This document shows, piece after piece, positions 15,587 through 25,368 of a DNA stretch of 64,000 nucleotides. The notes beneath the pieces are model-generated. The model searched no databases and was not told the DNA's origin. It was given only the letters and a program-made list of their open reading frames with translations. The stretch is from NCBI RefSeq assembly GCF_030116705.1, contig NZ_JAOTIK010000001.1, positions 3,677,001 to 3,741,000 of the forward strand. The letters run 5' to 3'. Every line of letters begins with the position of its first letter. The first letter of the stretch is position 1. The stretch is from Streptomyces sp. ML-6 (GTDB lineage Bacteria; Actinomycetota; Actinomycetes; Streptomycetales; Streptomycetaceae). Both the position numbers and the translations under genes were made by a program.

Positions 15587-16843
15587 GTGAGCGCTATAGG
15601 TGGCACCACCGGCCCCCGTGACGGCCGCCGGGCCCTCATACCCCTCCTACGACGCCTCAGGTCGCCGGAGGGACAGGCGGATCCCTACCCCGTACTGGCC
15701 TCGCTACGCGCCATGGGCGATGTGGTGCGTGCACCCTGGGACGCGTACTTCGCCACCGGCTTCGACACGTGCAGCGAGGTGCTTCGCGGCCGCAACTGGC
15801 TGGCGCCGGACTTCGCCTGGCAGGAACGGCAGGCGGACACCGAGCGCTGGGAGGCGGTCGCGACGCAGGAGATGACCAAGACCCTCTCCCGCCTCAACGC
15901 CCCCGAGCACACCTGTCAGCGCCGCAGCCTCGGCAACCTCTTCGACCGGTCGACCGTCCAGCGGCTGACCCCGCAGGTCGAGGAGCACGTCACCCGGCTC
16001 CTGGACGAGCTGGCCGACAAGCTGCGCTGGGGCGAGGCCGACTTCGTCAGCACGGTCAGCGAGCAGCTCCCGATCAGCACCATCGGGAGCTGGCTGGGGA
16101 TACCTCCCGAGGACTACCCCCACATCCTGGAGATCACGCACAACCAGGTGCACGCCCAGGAACTGCTGCCCACCAAGGAGCAGCTGGCCGTGTCCGCCGA
16201 GGCGACCGTCCAGCTGCGCGCGTACTTCACGGAGATGGTGCGCAGGCGCCGGGAGCGGCCCGGAAACGATGTCCTGACGGGCTGGATCCACACCTGGGAC
16301 GCGCGGGAGCCCGACCGGGAGCGGGCGGACGAGATCCTCTACCGCCTCACCATGTTCGTCACCATCGCCTCGCTGGAGACCACCGCGACGCTGCTGTCGG
16401 CCATGGTGGAGCTGCTGCTGAGGGAACCGGGCCAGTGGAAGTGGCTCGCGGAGCACCCCGGGCACATCGACTCCGCCGTCGACGAGGTGCTGCGGTACGA
16501 CCCGCCGATCCACATCAACACCCGGATCGCGGCCGAGGACACGGTGCTGGCCGGTGTCCCGATCGCGAAGGACAGCATGGTGCACGTGCTGTACGGGGCC
16601 GCCAACCACGACCCGCGGCGCAACGAGAACCCGGACACCTTCGACATCCGGCGCACCGGCACCCACCTCACCTTCGGGGGCGGGGTGCACTACTGCCTGG
16701 GCGCGGCCCTCGCCCGCATGGAGGCACGCACGCTGCTGACCCAGCTGCTGAAGCGTTTCCCCACCCTGCGCACCGTCTCTCCCGCGGTCTACGCGCCCCG
16801 ACTGGTCTTCCGCCGGGTCACCTCGCTGGGCGTGGCGGTATGA
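15587..16843 (+). CDS. Cytochrome P450 of the conservon
   Basis: A 418-residue cytochrome P450 with all canonical features: I helix around TIASLETTATLL, ExxR in DEVLRYDPP (Glu about residue 300), and the heme loop FGGGVHYCLGAALAR (Cys about residue 370). In Streptomyces genomes a CYP157 gene is often followed by a CYP154 or CYP156 gene in the same conservon, and this pair fits that layout; I cannot tell which subfamily. GTG start behind AAGGAA. Its stop overlaps the start of the enoyl-CoA hydratase gene, so the two are translationally coupled, suggesting that they act on the same or related acyl or polyketide-like molecule. Confidence 0.92.
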   Translation: MSAIGGTTGPRDGRRALIPLLRRLRSPEGQADPYPVLASLRAMGDVVRAPWDAYFATGFDTCSEVLRGRNWLAPDFAWQERQADTERWEAVATQEMTKTLSRLNAPEHTCQRRSLGNLFDRSTVQRLTPQVEEHVTRLLDELADKLRWGEADFVSTVSEQLPISTIGSWLGIPPEDYPHILEITHNQVHAQELLPTKEQLAVSAEATVQLRAYFTEMVRRRRERPGNDVLTGWIHTWDAREPDRERADEILYRLTMFVTIASLETTATLLSAMVELLLREPGQWKWLAEHPGHIDSAVDEVLRYDPPIHINTRIAAEDTVLAGVPIAKDSMVHVLYGAANHDPRRNENPDTFDIRRTGTHLTFGGGVHYCLGAALARMEARTLLTQLLKRFPTLRTVSPAVYAPRLVFRRVTSLGVAV

Positions 16844-17655
16844 AGCCCTCCCTCACCGGACCCCGGCCCGCCACGGCCCACCACCCCGCCACCGCCCATC
16901 ACGCCCCCCGCCGGCGGCCGGGTGTCCTCGACGTCCGGCGCGAGGGCCCCCTCCTGCACATCGGGCTGAACTCCCCCGCCACCGGCAACGCGGTCACCGA
17001 GACGATGCTCGACGAGCTGCTGACGGTCCTGGCGGTGCCGGACCCCGACGTGCGGGTGCTGGTGCTGAGCGGGGCCGGGGACGACTTCTGCCTGGGCGGC
17101 GACCGCGGCGAGTTCGCCGACTGGCTCGACGAGGACCCCACCGGGCGGGGCATCCGGATCGCGGGCGACAAGGCCCGCCGGGTCTGCGAGGCGATCTCCA
17201 CCAGCCAGGCCGTCACCATCGCCCGGGTCCAGGGGAAGGCGATCGGCGCGGGCCTGGCGCTGGCGCTCGCCTGCGACCTGCGGGTCGGCGCCGAGAACGC
17301 CGGTTTCCGGCTGCCGGAGCTGGCCCTCGGGCTGCCCACCGCCTGGGGCGGTCTGCTGCCCCGGCTGATCCACGAGGTCGGGGCCGCCCGCGCCCGCGAA
17401 CTCATCCTGACCGGGCGCGCCTTCGACGCCGCCGAGGCGCACGCGCTGTCGATCCTCCAGCGCGTCGTCCCCGAGGACCGGCTCGACGCGGCGGTCATGG
17501 AGTGGGCGAAACCCGTCGTGCGCCGCCCCGAGGCCGCGCTGCGCGTCACCAAGGCCCTGCTGAACTCCTACGCGGCCCCCACCAGGCTGGCCGATCCGAC
17601 CGTGCTGGACGCGGAGCTGATGGCCACCGTCGCCGCGGCCACCCGGAGGCGGTAG
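16840..17655 (+). CDS. Enoyl-CoA hydratase/isomerase family protein
   Basis: A 271-residue crotonase-fold enzyme. The oxyanion-hole segments are LCLGGDRGEF (about 86-95) and GKAIGAGLALALACDLRVG, and Glu residues corresponding to the two catalytic acids of enoyl-CoA hydratase are present in LPELALGLP and ARARELILTG, so hydration or isomerisation of an enoyl-CoA is plausible. The first 30 residues are a His/Pro-rich extension not typical of the family. It starts in an ATGA overlap with the second P450 and is thus the last gene of the conservon operon. The reader should note that crotonase members also catalyse other acyl-CoA reactions. Confidence 0.9.
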   Translation: MKPSLTGPRPATAHHPATAHHAPRRRPGVLDVRREGPLLHIGLNSPATGNAVTETMLDELLTVLAVPDPDVRVLVLSGAGDDFCLGGDRGEFADWLDEDPTGRGIRIAGDKARRVCEAISTSQAVTIARVQGKAIGAGLALALACDLRVGAENAGFRLPELALGLPTAWGGLLPRLIHEVGAARARELILTGRAFDAAEAHALSILQRVVPEDRLDAAVMEWAKPVVRRPEAALRVTKALLNSYAAPTRLADPTVLDAELMATVAAATRRR

Positions 17656-18082
17656 GCGCCGTCCGGTCCGTCCCCGCGGTCACGGGTGAGACATCGGCCA
17701 CAGGGGTTTCCGGTGTTCCGGTCGCCGGTTAGTAGACGGCGCCCCCGGCGGAACGGTGCTGTTTGTCCGCCTTGGTGGGGCCATGTCCGTACATGGTCCG
17801 GCGGTGCCTCGTGCCGCCCGGCGGGCGCGGCCGTTCCGCGAGCGCGGAAACGGTTCTGACGGGGCGGCAGGGACCGGCGGGGCCCCGATCCGCCCCACCA
17901 GCACGCCCGCGCTCCCGTTTCAAGCGCCGGACCGGTCTACGGGCGGAGGTAGTAGTTCCGCTTGTTGCCCCGTTCCGGGGGCCTTCCAACAATGACGACC
18001 GCAAGGCGCCCGACAGCCGGGCGCGGAGGCTGCGCGGGCCGGCCGCACGGGGCCGCCCCGCGGACACCGAGCGAGGTCACAC
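17656..18082. other. 427-bp gap, no gene seen
   Basis: The stretch between the hydratase gene and the CAP-domain gene has no open frame with Streptomyces codon bias, no strong hairpin and no obvious repeat. It presumably carries the promoter of the CAP-domain gene, but no confident -35/-10 pair could be identified. Confidence 0.5.
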
Positions 18083-18715
18083 ATGAGGAAGCACCGCAGG
18101 AAGAGGCCCTACCGACGAATAGCCGTCGGCGTCCTGGCCGTGGGCGCGGTGGGAATCCCCTCCGTCGCCATGGCCTGTTTCGACCCCCAGGGGAAGCCGG
18201 CCGCCGAGACCTCCTGGCGCCACACCGCGCACCGGGGCGCACCGGGGGCCCACGCCGAGCCCGCGAGCGCGCCGGAGCCCGCCGCGCCGTCCACGGGCAC
18301 GCCGTCCACAAGCACCCCGACCGCCGACGCCCCGGCCACCGAAGCCGCGGCCCGCGTGCTGGCCCTCGTCAACGACGAGCGCGAAAAGGCGGGTTGCTCC
18401 CCGCTGACCCTGGACGCCGAGCTGACGAAGGCCGCCCGAGCCCACAGCGAGGACATGGCCGCGCACCGGAACATGTCCCACACCGGCTCCGACGGCTCGA
18501 CGCCCGGCGACCGGATCACGGACGCCGGCTACGAGTGGCGCGCGTACGGCGAGAACGTCGCCCACGGCTACGACACCCCCGAGAGCGTCATGGCGGGCTG
18601 GATGGACAGCCCCGGCCACCGGAGCAACATCCTCGACTGCTCCTTCGAGGAGATCGGCGTGGGCCTGGCCGGGCCCGGCGACTACTGGACGCAGGACTTC
18701 GGCACGGCCCGCTGA
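18083..18715 (+). CDS. Secreted CAP-domain (SCP/PR-1) protein
   Basis: A 210-residue exported protein. A signal sequence covers about residues 1-32, followed by a Pro/Ala/Thr-rich linker to about residue 85. The CAP domain has the expected order: LALVNDERAKxG-type start (LALVNDEREKAGCSPL), HSEDMAAHRNMSHTG, the YGENVAHGYDTPESVM active-site region, and WMDSPGHRSNIL. Bacterial CAP (YkwD-like) proteins are extracellular, often upregulated at sporulation or on envelope change, with unclear chemistry. Cys residues in CSPL and LDCSF may form a disulphide. Alone in its operon. Confidence 0.92.
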   Translation: MRKHRRKRPYRRIAVGVLAVGAVGIPSVAMACFDPQGKPAAETSWRHTAHRGAPGAHAEPASAPEPAAPSTGTPSTSTPTADAPATEAAARVLALVNDEREKAGCSPLTLDAELTKAARAHSEDMAAHRNMSHTGSDGSTPGDRITDAGYEWRAYGENVAHGYDTPESVMAGWMDSPGHRSNILDCSFEEIGVGLAGPGDYWTQDFGTAR

Positions 18716-18760
18716 CCGACTCCGTACGGTTCCACGGGAGTTCCCCCCACGATCGCCCGC

Positions 18761-18915
18761 GGAACCGTACGAAGGCCGGGCCGAGGCCGGGCGCGAAGCC
18801 CGCCGCCGGAACTGGAAAGCCGGAACCGTACGAAGGCCGGGGCCGGACCCGGAAAGCCGGAACCGTACGGAGCCCCCCGCCGCACCCGGAAAGCCGGAAC
18901 CGTACGAAGGCCGAC
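18761..18915. repeat. Four copies of a GGAACCGTACG(A)AGGCCG unit
   Basis: Copies begin at 18761, 18822, 18859 and 18897. Three keep GGAACCGTACGAAGGCCG and the third reads GGAACCGTACGGAGCCCC; the last three are each preceded by GAAAGCC. The core CGTACG is palindromic. They sit in the 435-bp gap between the CAP-domain gene and the MMPL gene; nothing else is seen there. Confidence 0.65.
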
Positions 18916-19150
18916 GCCGCACCCGCCCCGAGGATGGTGCGGCGCGCCCCTTCCGTCCTGCCCCGGGAGCAGGGCCGGGCCGGTCGCGTACTGCAACGAC
19001 AGTACGGACGAGTGCATGCGGGCGCACGACGACGATGACGTCCCGCTTCACGAAGGATCGAGGCATTACTCCGGCCGGGCCACGGGCCTGCCCGGAGCGC
19101 GGCACATCCGCCGCCGTTCTGTCGCCCGATCCAGACTGGAGCGCCGCTTC

Positions 19151-21382
19151 GTGGCTACCTTCCTCTACCGGCTGGGCCGCTTCTCCTTCCGGAGACGCAG
19201 GCTCGTCGCCCTGCTCTGGGCGGTGGTCCTGGCCGCCTGTGCGTTCGCCGCGGTCAAGGCGCCGACCGCCGCCGAGGACGGGTTCTCGATGCCCGGAACG
19301 GAGTCGCAGAAGGCGTTCGACCTGCTGGACCAGCGCTTCCCGGGCGGCAGTTCGGACGGCGCCGAGGCCCGTATCGTCTTCGTCGCCCCCGACGGGCAGA
19401 AGGTCACCGCGGGCGCGAACCGGTCGGCCGTCGAGCGGATCGTCGCCGACGTGGCGGCCGGGGACCAGGTCAAGGCCGCCCTCGACCCGTTCAGCACGCC
19501 CGGGGCCGTGAGCAAGGACGGCCGGACCGCGTACTCCACCGTCGCCTACGACGCACCGAACATCGACCTCACCGACGCCACCACCGAGGCCCTGGAGCAC
19601 ACCGCGGAGGCCGGGCGGGAGGCCGGGCTGACCGTGGAGATCGGTGGCACGGCCCTGGTCCCGGAGAGCGAGCTGGGCGGCACGACCGAGCTCGTCGGGG
19701 TGGCCGCCGCCGCGGTCGTCCTGCTCATCACCTTCGGGTCGCTCGCCGCGGCGGGCCTCCCGCTGCTCACCGCGCTCGTCGGCATCGGCGTGGGCGTGGC
19801 CTCGATCGTCGCCATCGGGATGTCCAGCACGACCACCACGCTCGCCCTGATGCTGGGGCTCGCGGTCGGCATCGACTACGCCCTGTTCATCGTCTCCCGC
19901 TACCGCACCGAACGCGCCGAGGGCCACGACGCCGAGGAGGCCGTGGCCAGGGCCGTGGGCACGGCGGGCTCCGCGGTCGTCTTCGCCGGCCTCACCGTCG
20001 TCATCGCCCTGGCGGGCCTGGCCGTGGTCGGCATCCCCATCCTCACGAGCATGGGCCTCGCCGCGGCGAGCACCGTCGTGATCGCCGTCCTCGTCGCGAT
20101 CACCCTGCTGCCCGCCCTGCTCGGCTTCTGCCGCCGGGCCGTCCTGCCGCGCGCCGCCCGCCGCGCCCCGGCCGCACGGCGTGCCGAGGACGGCCCCACG
20201 CGGCACGCCGGGGACGAGCGGCCCGGCGCGGGCACCCGCTGGGCCCGCCTCGTGATCCGCCGGCCGCTCGCGGTCATGGTGCTCGGCGTCCTCGGCCTCG
20301 GCCTGATCTCCGTACCGGCGCTCGACCTCCAGCTCGGCATGCCGGGCGACGAGGCGAAGTCCACCGCGACCACCCAGCGCCGCGCCTACGACGCCCTGGC
20401 CGACGGCTTCGGCCCCGGTTTCAACGGGCCGCTCACCGTCGTCGTCGACCTCAAGGACTCGAACGACCCGAAGGCCGCCGCGGCGCGGGCCGCGAAGCGG
20501 CTCGCCGCCACCGACGGCGTCGTCGCCACCACGCCCCCCGCCTTCAACGAGGCCGGTGACACCGCGGTGCTCACCGCCGTGCCCGCCACCGGCCCCAGCT
20601 CCGAGGAGACCACCGACCTCGTCCGCGACATCCGCGACGAGGCGCGCGCCCTGCGGGCCGGGACCGGCGCGACGATGCTGGTCACCGGCACGACCGCGGT
20701 GAACATCGACGTGTCGCAGAAGGTCACCGACGCGCTGGTCCCCTACCTCGCGCTCGTCGTCGGCCTGGCCTTCCTGCTCCTGATGGTCGTCTTCCGCTCG
20801 CTGCTGGTCCCGCTCAAGGCGGCGCTCGGCTTCCTGCTCTCCGTGACGGCGGCCTTCGGCACGATCGTCGCGGTCTTCCAGTGGGGCTGGCTCGCCGACG
20901 CCCTCGGAGTCGAGCAGACCGGGCCGGTGATGAGCATGATGCCGATCTTCCTGATCGGTGTGGTCTTCGGGCTGGCCATGGACTACGAGGTCTTTCTCGT
21001 GACCCGGATGCGCGAGGCGTACGTCCACGGGGAGCGGCCCGGCACGGCGGTCGTCACCGGGTTCCGGCACAGCGCCCGCGTCGTCGGCGCCGCGGCCGTC
21101 ATCATGATCGCGGTGTTCGCCGGGTTCATCGGGATGAGCGAGCCGATGATCAAGATGATGGGTGTCGGTCTCGCCACGGCCGTCCTCTTCGACGCGTTCG
21201 TGGTCCGGATGACGATCGTGCCGGCCGTGCTCGCCCTGCTCGGCGACCGGGCGTGGTGGCTGCCCGGGTGGCTGGAGCGGGTCCTGCCCCGGGTGGACGT
21301 GGAGGGCGAGGCGTTGGCCGCCGGCAAGGCCGAGGTGCCCGCGCCGACGGCGGAACCCACCTCCGGCCCCGTGCGCGTGTGA
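19151..21382 (+). CDS. MMPL family transporter
   Basis: A 743-residue RND-superfamily transporter. It shows the duplicated plan: one N-terminal span, a large outer loop, five spans, a middle loop, then a second span-loop-five-span half. Key signatures are LGLAVGIDYALFIVSRYRTE in the first half and FGLAMDYEVFLVTRMRE in the second, with the conserved Asp-Tyr pairs of the proton relay. Streptomyces MMPL proteins typically export lipids, siderophores or other secondary metabolites. The GTG at 19151 follows GGAGCG; the upstream in-frame extension to 19016 does not look like protein. A two-component system follows in the same direction and may control it. Confidence 0.92.
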   Translation: MATFLYRLGRFSFRRRRLVALLWAVVLAACAFAAVKAPTAAEDGFSMPGTESQKAFDLLDQRFPGGSSDGAEARIVFVAPDGQKVTAGANRSAVERIVADVAAGDQVKAALDPFSTPGAVSKDGRTAYSTVAYDAPNIDLTDATTEALEHTAEAGREAGLTVEIGGTALVPESELGGTTELVGVAAAAVVLLITFGSLAAAGLPLLTALVGIGVGVASIVAIGMSSTTTTLALMLGLAVGIDYALFIVSRYRTERAEGHDAEEAVARAVGTAGSAVVFAGLTVVIALAGLAVVGIPILTSMGLAAASTVVIAVLVAITLLPALLGFCRRAVLPRAARRAPAARRAEDGPTRHAGDERPGAGTRWARLVIRRPLAVMVLGVLGLGLISVPALDLQLGMPGDEAKSTATTQRRAYDALADGFGPGFNGPLTVVVDLKDSNDPKAAAARAAKRLAATDGVVATTPPAFNEAGDTAVLTAVPATGPSSEETTDLVRDIRDEARALRAGTGATMLVTGTTAVNIDVSQKVTDALVPYLALVVGLAFLLLMVVFRSLLVPLKAALGFLLSVTAAFGTIVAVFQWGWLADALGVEQTGPVMSMMPIFLIGVVFGLAMDYEVFLVTRMREAYVHGERPGTAVVTGFRHSARVVGAAAVIMIAVFAGFIGMSEPMIKMMGVGLATAVLFDAFVVRMTIVPAVLALLGDRAWWLPGWLERVLPRVDVEGEALAAGKAEVPAPTAEPTSGPVRV

Positions 21383-21493
21383 CCCACGTCTGTGACCCAC
21401 GTCCCGGCCCGGCCGTCCTCCCGCCCGCACGGCAGGAGGACGGCCGGGTCGGCGACCATGGACACGAGCTCATGGGCGGAAGCGGAAGAACCC

Positions 21494-22795
21494 ATGGACG
21501 GAAGCAGAAGCAGAAGAGGAAGCGGGAAGAGACGCGTGTTCGCCGACTGGTGGCAGCGGGTCCTGCGGCACCCCCGGGCCGTGGACGCGGGGGTAGCGGC
21601 GGTGCTGTGGGGCTTCGCGGTCTTCTCCAGCACCCTGACCGAGGCCCGGATCGTCCGCCTCCCGCCGCTCGGCTTCTCCCTCGCCGCCCTCGTGCCCTCC
21701 GTCGTCCTGCTGCTGGGGCAGCGCCGGTTCCCGCGCACGGTGGTCGTGGTGACGGCGCTGTGCGGCGGCTTCCTGGGCGCCATGAGCAGCCGCATCGGCT
21801 TCGACCCCACCCCCAGCGTCGCCGGTGCCGCCCTGGTGGCCCTCTACCTCCTGGCCCTGCACACGGACCTGCGCACGACCTCGGTGTACACGGCCGCGGT
21901 GGCCGTCGTCCTCCTCTCCCTCTCCCTCGCCCTGGGCAAGGGCACGCTGCTGCGGCCCGACCAGGTCGGCACCCTCGCGTGCGTCCTGCTGGCGGGCGCC
22001 GTCGGCGAGTCGGTACGGACCCGGCGCGACCACCTGGCGGCCGTGGAGGCCCGCGCCGAGCTGGCCGAACGCACCCGCGAGGAGGAGGCGCGGCGGCGGG
22101 TGGGCGAGGAGCGGACCCGGATCGCCCGCGAGCTGCACGACATCGTCGCGCACCACATCACCCTCGCCCACGCCCAGGCGGCCACCGCCGCGTACCTGCT
22201 GCGCAGCAGGCCCGACCAGGCGCAGAAGACGCTCGACCAGCTGGCCGGCACCACCTCCTCCGCACTGCGCGAGCTCAAGGCCACGGTGGGCCTGCTGCGC
22301 CGCGAGGGCGACCCGGAGACCCCGCTGGAGCCCGCCCCCGGGCTGGCCCGGCTGCCGGAGCTGATCGCCTCGTTCGAGCAGACCGGGCTGGCCGTTTCGG
22401 TGGCCGTGGAGGGCGAGGCCCGGCCGCTGCCGCCGGGCGCGGACCTGACCGCGTACCGGATCGTGCAGGAGGCGCTGACCAACGTCACCAAGCACTCGGG
22501 CGGTACGTCGGCCTCGGTCCGGCTCTGTTACGCGCGCCGGCTGCTCACGCTCACCGTCTCCGACGACGGCCACGCCCCGCCCCCGCCCCCGCCACCGGCG
22601 GGCACGGAGGGCCCGGCGAGCACATCGGGCTACGGCCTCATCGGCATGCGCGAGCGGGCCCTGTCGGCCGGTGGCCGACTGGCCGCGGGGCACCGGCCGG
22701 GCGGAGGCTTCGAGGTGACCACGGAACTCCCGCTGGAGACAACGGAGTCCGGAGGAGTTTCCGGGGCCGACGACGAGGAGAGGACGGCGCGATGA
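21494..22795 (+). CDS. Sensor histidine kinase (HisKA_3 / NarL-type partner)
   Basis: A 433-residue membrane histidine kinase. After a basic N-terminus there are four to five hydrophobic segments (about residues 30-175). The dimerisation box reads RIARELHDIVAHHI, with the phospho-accepting His in ELHD. The ATPase N box is AYRIVQEALTNVTKHS and the G box GYGLIGMRERA; between them is a seven-proline insert. Stop and next start overlap (ATGA), so it forms an operon with the response regulator. ATG 21494 was chosen for the preceding GGAAG; ATG 21458 and GTG 21536 are alternatives. The signal is unknown. Confidence 0.92.
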   Translation: MDGSRSRRGSGKRRVFADWWQRVLRHPRAVDAGVAAVLWGFAVFSSTLTEARIVRLPPLGFSLAALVPSVVLLLGQRRFPRTVVVVTALCGGFLGAMSSRIGFDPTPSVAGAALVALYLLALHTDLRTTSVYTAAVAVVLLSLSLALGKGTLLRPDQVGTLACVLLAGAVGESVRTRRDHLAAVEARAELAERTREEEARRRVGEERTRIARELHDIVAHHITLAHAQAATAAYLLRSRPDQAQKTLDQLAGTTSSALRELKATVGLLRREGDPETPLEPAPGLARLPELIASFEQTGLAVSVAVEGEARPLPPGADLTAYRIVQEALTNVTKHSGGTSASVRLCYARRLLTLTVSDDGHAPPPPPPPAGTEGPASTSGYGLIGMRERALSAGGRLAAGHRPGGGFEVTTELPLETTESGGVSGADDEERTAR

Positions 22796-23556
22796 CCATC
22801 CGGGTGCTGCTGGCCGACGACCAGGCGCTGCTGGCCGGGACCTTCCGGCTGCTGATCGAATCGAACGACGACATGGAGGTCGTGGGCGTCGCGGCGGACG
22901 GCCGGGAGGCGGTGGAGAAGGCCCTCGCCACCGTGCCGGACGTGGTCGTGATGGACATCCGCATGCCCGGCACGGACGGTCTCACGGCGACCGAGGAGAT
23001 CTGCCGCGACGAGGCGCTGGGCGGAACCCGCATCCTGATCCTCACCACGTTCGAGATCGACGAGTACGTGACCCGGGCCCTGCGCGCGGGCGCGAGCGGC
23101 TTCCTCGGCAAGGACGCCGGACCCGAGGAGCTGCTGGACGCCATCCGGACGGTGGCCGCGGGCGACACCCTGCTGTCGCCCACCGCCACCCGGGCCCTGG
23201 TCACCCGCTATCTCGCCCGCCCCGAGGGCCGGGTCGCCGCGCCCGAGTCCCTGGACGTCCTGACGGCCCGCGAACGCGAGGTGATGGCGCAGGCGGCCGA
23301 GGGCCTGTCGAACGACGAGATCGCCGGGCGGATGCACGTCAGCCCGCTGACCGTGCGCACGCACATCGGGCGCGCGATGACGAAGCTGGGCGCCCGCCAC
23401 CGGGCCCAACTGGTCGCCATGGCCTACCAGTCGGGCCTGGTGCGGGTGGACCCGCCGCAGGACCGGGAGCCCTCCGGAGACCCCCCGTACTCCCCGCAGG
23501 ACCGGGAGGAGTCCGGCCCGCCCCCGCGGCGCCGCTCCTCCCGGGGCCGCCCCTGA
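22792..23556 (+). CDS. NarL/FixJ-family response regulator
   Basis: A 254-residue response regulator. Receiver domain residues 1-120: acidic pair in LLADDQ, phospho-acceptor Asp in VVVMDIRMPG, and the conserved Lys in FLGKDAG. LuxR-type HTH: LTAREREVMAQAAEGLSNDE and VSPLTVRTHIGRAM (about 165-215). A Pro/Arg-rich tail of 40 residues containing two PQDRE units follows the HTH and is not part of the family fold. Translationally coupled to the kinase gene. Targets may include the MMPL gene just upstream. Confidence 0.94.
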   Translation: MTIRVLLADDQALLAGTFRLLIESNDDMEVVGVAADGREAVEKALATVPDVVVMDIRMPGTDGLTATEEICRDEALGGTRILILTTFEIDEYVTRALRAGASGFLGKDAGPEELLDAIRTVAAGDTLLSPTATRALVTRYLARPEGRVAAPESLDVLTAREREVMAQAAEGLSNDEIAGRMHVSPLTVRTHIGRAMTKLGARHRAQLVAMAYQSGLVRVDPPQDREPSGDPPYSPQDREESGPPPRRRSSRGRP

Positions 23557-23668
23557 GAGCCTGTCGGGTGACCTCCGGCCCGCCCCGCCCTCCGCAGCCG
23601 CGCGGAGCCGCGCCCGGCTGGTTAGCGTGACAAATCGGACATTCACCGAGCGCGAAGGAGTCAGGGCC

Positions 23669-24466
23669 ATGGCCGCACAACCCGAGGGCGCACCGTGCTG
23701 GGCCGACGCGATGTTCCCCGATGTCGAGGCGGCCAAGCGCTTCTACGGTGAGGTGCTGGGCTGGACGTTCGGCGAGGCCAGGACGGAGTTCGGCAGCTAC
23801 ACGCAGGCGTACGCCGACGGCAGGGCTGTCGCCGCCGTGGTGCCCCCGATGCCCGGCCAGGAGGGCCCGGCGGGCTGGTGCCTCTACCTCGCCTCGGACG
23901 ACGCCGAGGCCACCGCCCGGAAGATCCGGGCGAACGGCGGCGAGACGCTGATGGACCCCATGCGGGTCGACGGCTTCGGCACGATGGTGCTGGCCCGCGA
24001 CCCCGGCGGGGTCCTGTTCGGCGTGTGGCAGGCGGGCGCCCACGAGGGCTTCGAGGCGCAGCGCGTGCCCGGCGCCTACTGCTGGTCCGAAGTCTTCACC
24101 CGGACCCCCGAGAAGTCCGACGCCTTCTTCCCCGCCGTCTTCCCGTACAGCGTGGTGAAGCTGGAGGACGAGCACCTCGACTTCCGGATGTTCAACCTGG
24201 GCGACCGCACGGTCATGGGCCGGATGCGGATGGGCGACGACTTCCCGCCCGAGATGTCGCCGTTCCTGAACGTGTACTTCACGGTCGCGGACTGCGACGC
24301 GGCGGTGGCGAGGGCCACCGCCCTCGGCGGGGTGCTCCGGTTCGGCCCGACGACCATGCCGTTCGGCCGGTTCGCCGCACTGACCGACCCGCAGGGCGCG
24401 GTGTTCTCCGTCGTCGACATCGACACGACCGGGGGCGAGATCCCCCGCACGACCCCGGTGTCCTGA
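23669..24466 (+). CDS. VOC family protein (two glyoxalase-like modules)
   Basis: A 265-residue protein with two vicinal-oxygen-chelate modules, about residues 8-120 and 133-255. Each has the usual start ([38 protein letters not shown]) and end ([31 protein letters not shown]). Members of this two-module group include antibiotic-binding and hydroxylase-like proteins in Streptomyces, but no substrate can be assigned. The ATG at 23669 follows GAAGGAG. A possible -10 TTAGCGT lies about 45 bases upstream. It stands alone. Confidence 0.9.
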   Translation: MAAQPEGAPCWADAMFPDVEAAKRFYGEVLGWTFGEARTEFGSYTQAYADGRAVAAVVPPMPGQEGPAGWCLYLASDDAEATARKIRANGGETLMDPMRVDGFGTMVLARDPGGVLFGVWQAGAHEGFEAQRVPGAYCWSEVFTRTPEKSDAFFPAVFPYSVVKLEDEHLDFRMFNLGDRTVMGRMRMGDDFPPEMSPFLNVYFTVADCDAAVARATALGGVLRFGPTTMPFGRFAALTDPQGAVFSVVDIDTTGGEIPRTTPVS

Positions 24467-24607
24467 GCGGAGCCACCGGGCGGACCCGCCCGTTCCCCCG
24501 CCCGCCCGAGTTGCGGGGGCGCCGCACATGGGGTTCTTTCGAAGTGGGGAAGCAGGCGGGGCACGTGCACATGCGGCCCGCCCTCCCATCGCTGGGGGTG
24601 ACCTTTC

Positions 24608-25270
24608 GTGCTGTTCGCCGACCGTGTGGACGCGGGGGAGCAACTGGCCGAGGCGCTCCGCCACATGGAGCGGGAGAACCCCGTCGTACTGGGACTGCCC
24701 CGCGGCGGAATCCCGGTGGCCTTCCAGGTGGCGCGGACGCTCGGCGCCGAACTCGACGTGATCGTGGTCCGCAAGCTCGGTGTGCCGCACCACGAGGAGG
24801 TGGCGTTCGGCGCCATCGGCGAGGGCGGGGTGCGGGTTCTCAACGAGGACATCGTGGACCGCCTGCGGTCCGCGCGCCAGGATCTCGCGGCGGTCGAACG
24901 CGTCGAGGCGGCCGAGCTGGCCCGGCGGGCGCAGATGTACCGCGCGGGCCGGCCGCGCATCCCGCTGGCCGGCCGGACGGTGATCGTCGTGGACGACGGC
25001 ATCGCGACCGGCGCCACGGCCGAGGCCGCCTGCGAGGTCGTGCGGGCGCAGGACCCGGCCCGGGTGGTGGCGGCCGTCCCGGTGGCCCCGCCGGAGGCGG
25101 TGGTACGGCTGCGGCGCAGCGCGGACGAGGTGGTGTGCCTGTCCGTGCCGCGCCTGTTCCACGCCGTCGGCGAGTGGTACCGGGACTTCTCGCAGACCTC
25201 CGACGAGGAGGTCGTCACCCTGCTGAGGGAGGCCGGGTACCCCGGCCACGTACCCCCCGGCAGCGACTGA
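24608..25270 (+). CDS. Phosphoribosyltransferase domain protein
   Basis: A 220-residue PRTase of the type I fold. [18 protein letters not shown] (about 126-143) is the PRPP-binding motif with both acidic residues. [21 protein letters not shown] and [12 protein letters not shown] are typical of a stand-alone actinomycete group often placed next to hydrolases or stress genes; the exact base is unknown. GTG start. It precedes the fluoride-export operon by 98 bp in the same orientation, but nothing ties the two functionally. Confidence 0.9.
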   Translation: MLFADRVDAGEQLAEALRHMERENPVVLGLPRGGIPVAFQVARTLGAELDVIVVRKLGVPHHEEVAFGAIGEGGVRVLNEDIVDRLRSARQDLAAVERVEAAELARRAQMYRAGRPRIPLAGRTVIVVDDGIATGATAEAACEVVRAQDPARVVAAVPVAPPEAVVRLRRSADEVVCLSVPRLFHAVGEWYRDFSQTSDEEVVTLLREAGYPGHVPPGSD

Positions 25271-25368
25271 CGGCCCCGGCGAGAACGATCCCGGCGAGAG
25301 CGACGACTGAGGCGGCGACCGTGGCGGCGGATAGCCTGGTGTCCGGAGCAGGCAGGAGAAGAACGCCC

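Noticed and set aside
18077..21430. 1117-codon minus-strand frame opposite the CAP and MMPL genes
   Set aside because: It is an antisense shadow produced by high GC3 in the plus-strand genes; composition is Gly/Arg/His/Asp-rich without domains, and the plus strand has clear MMPL motifs.
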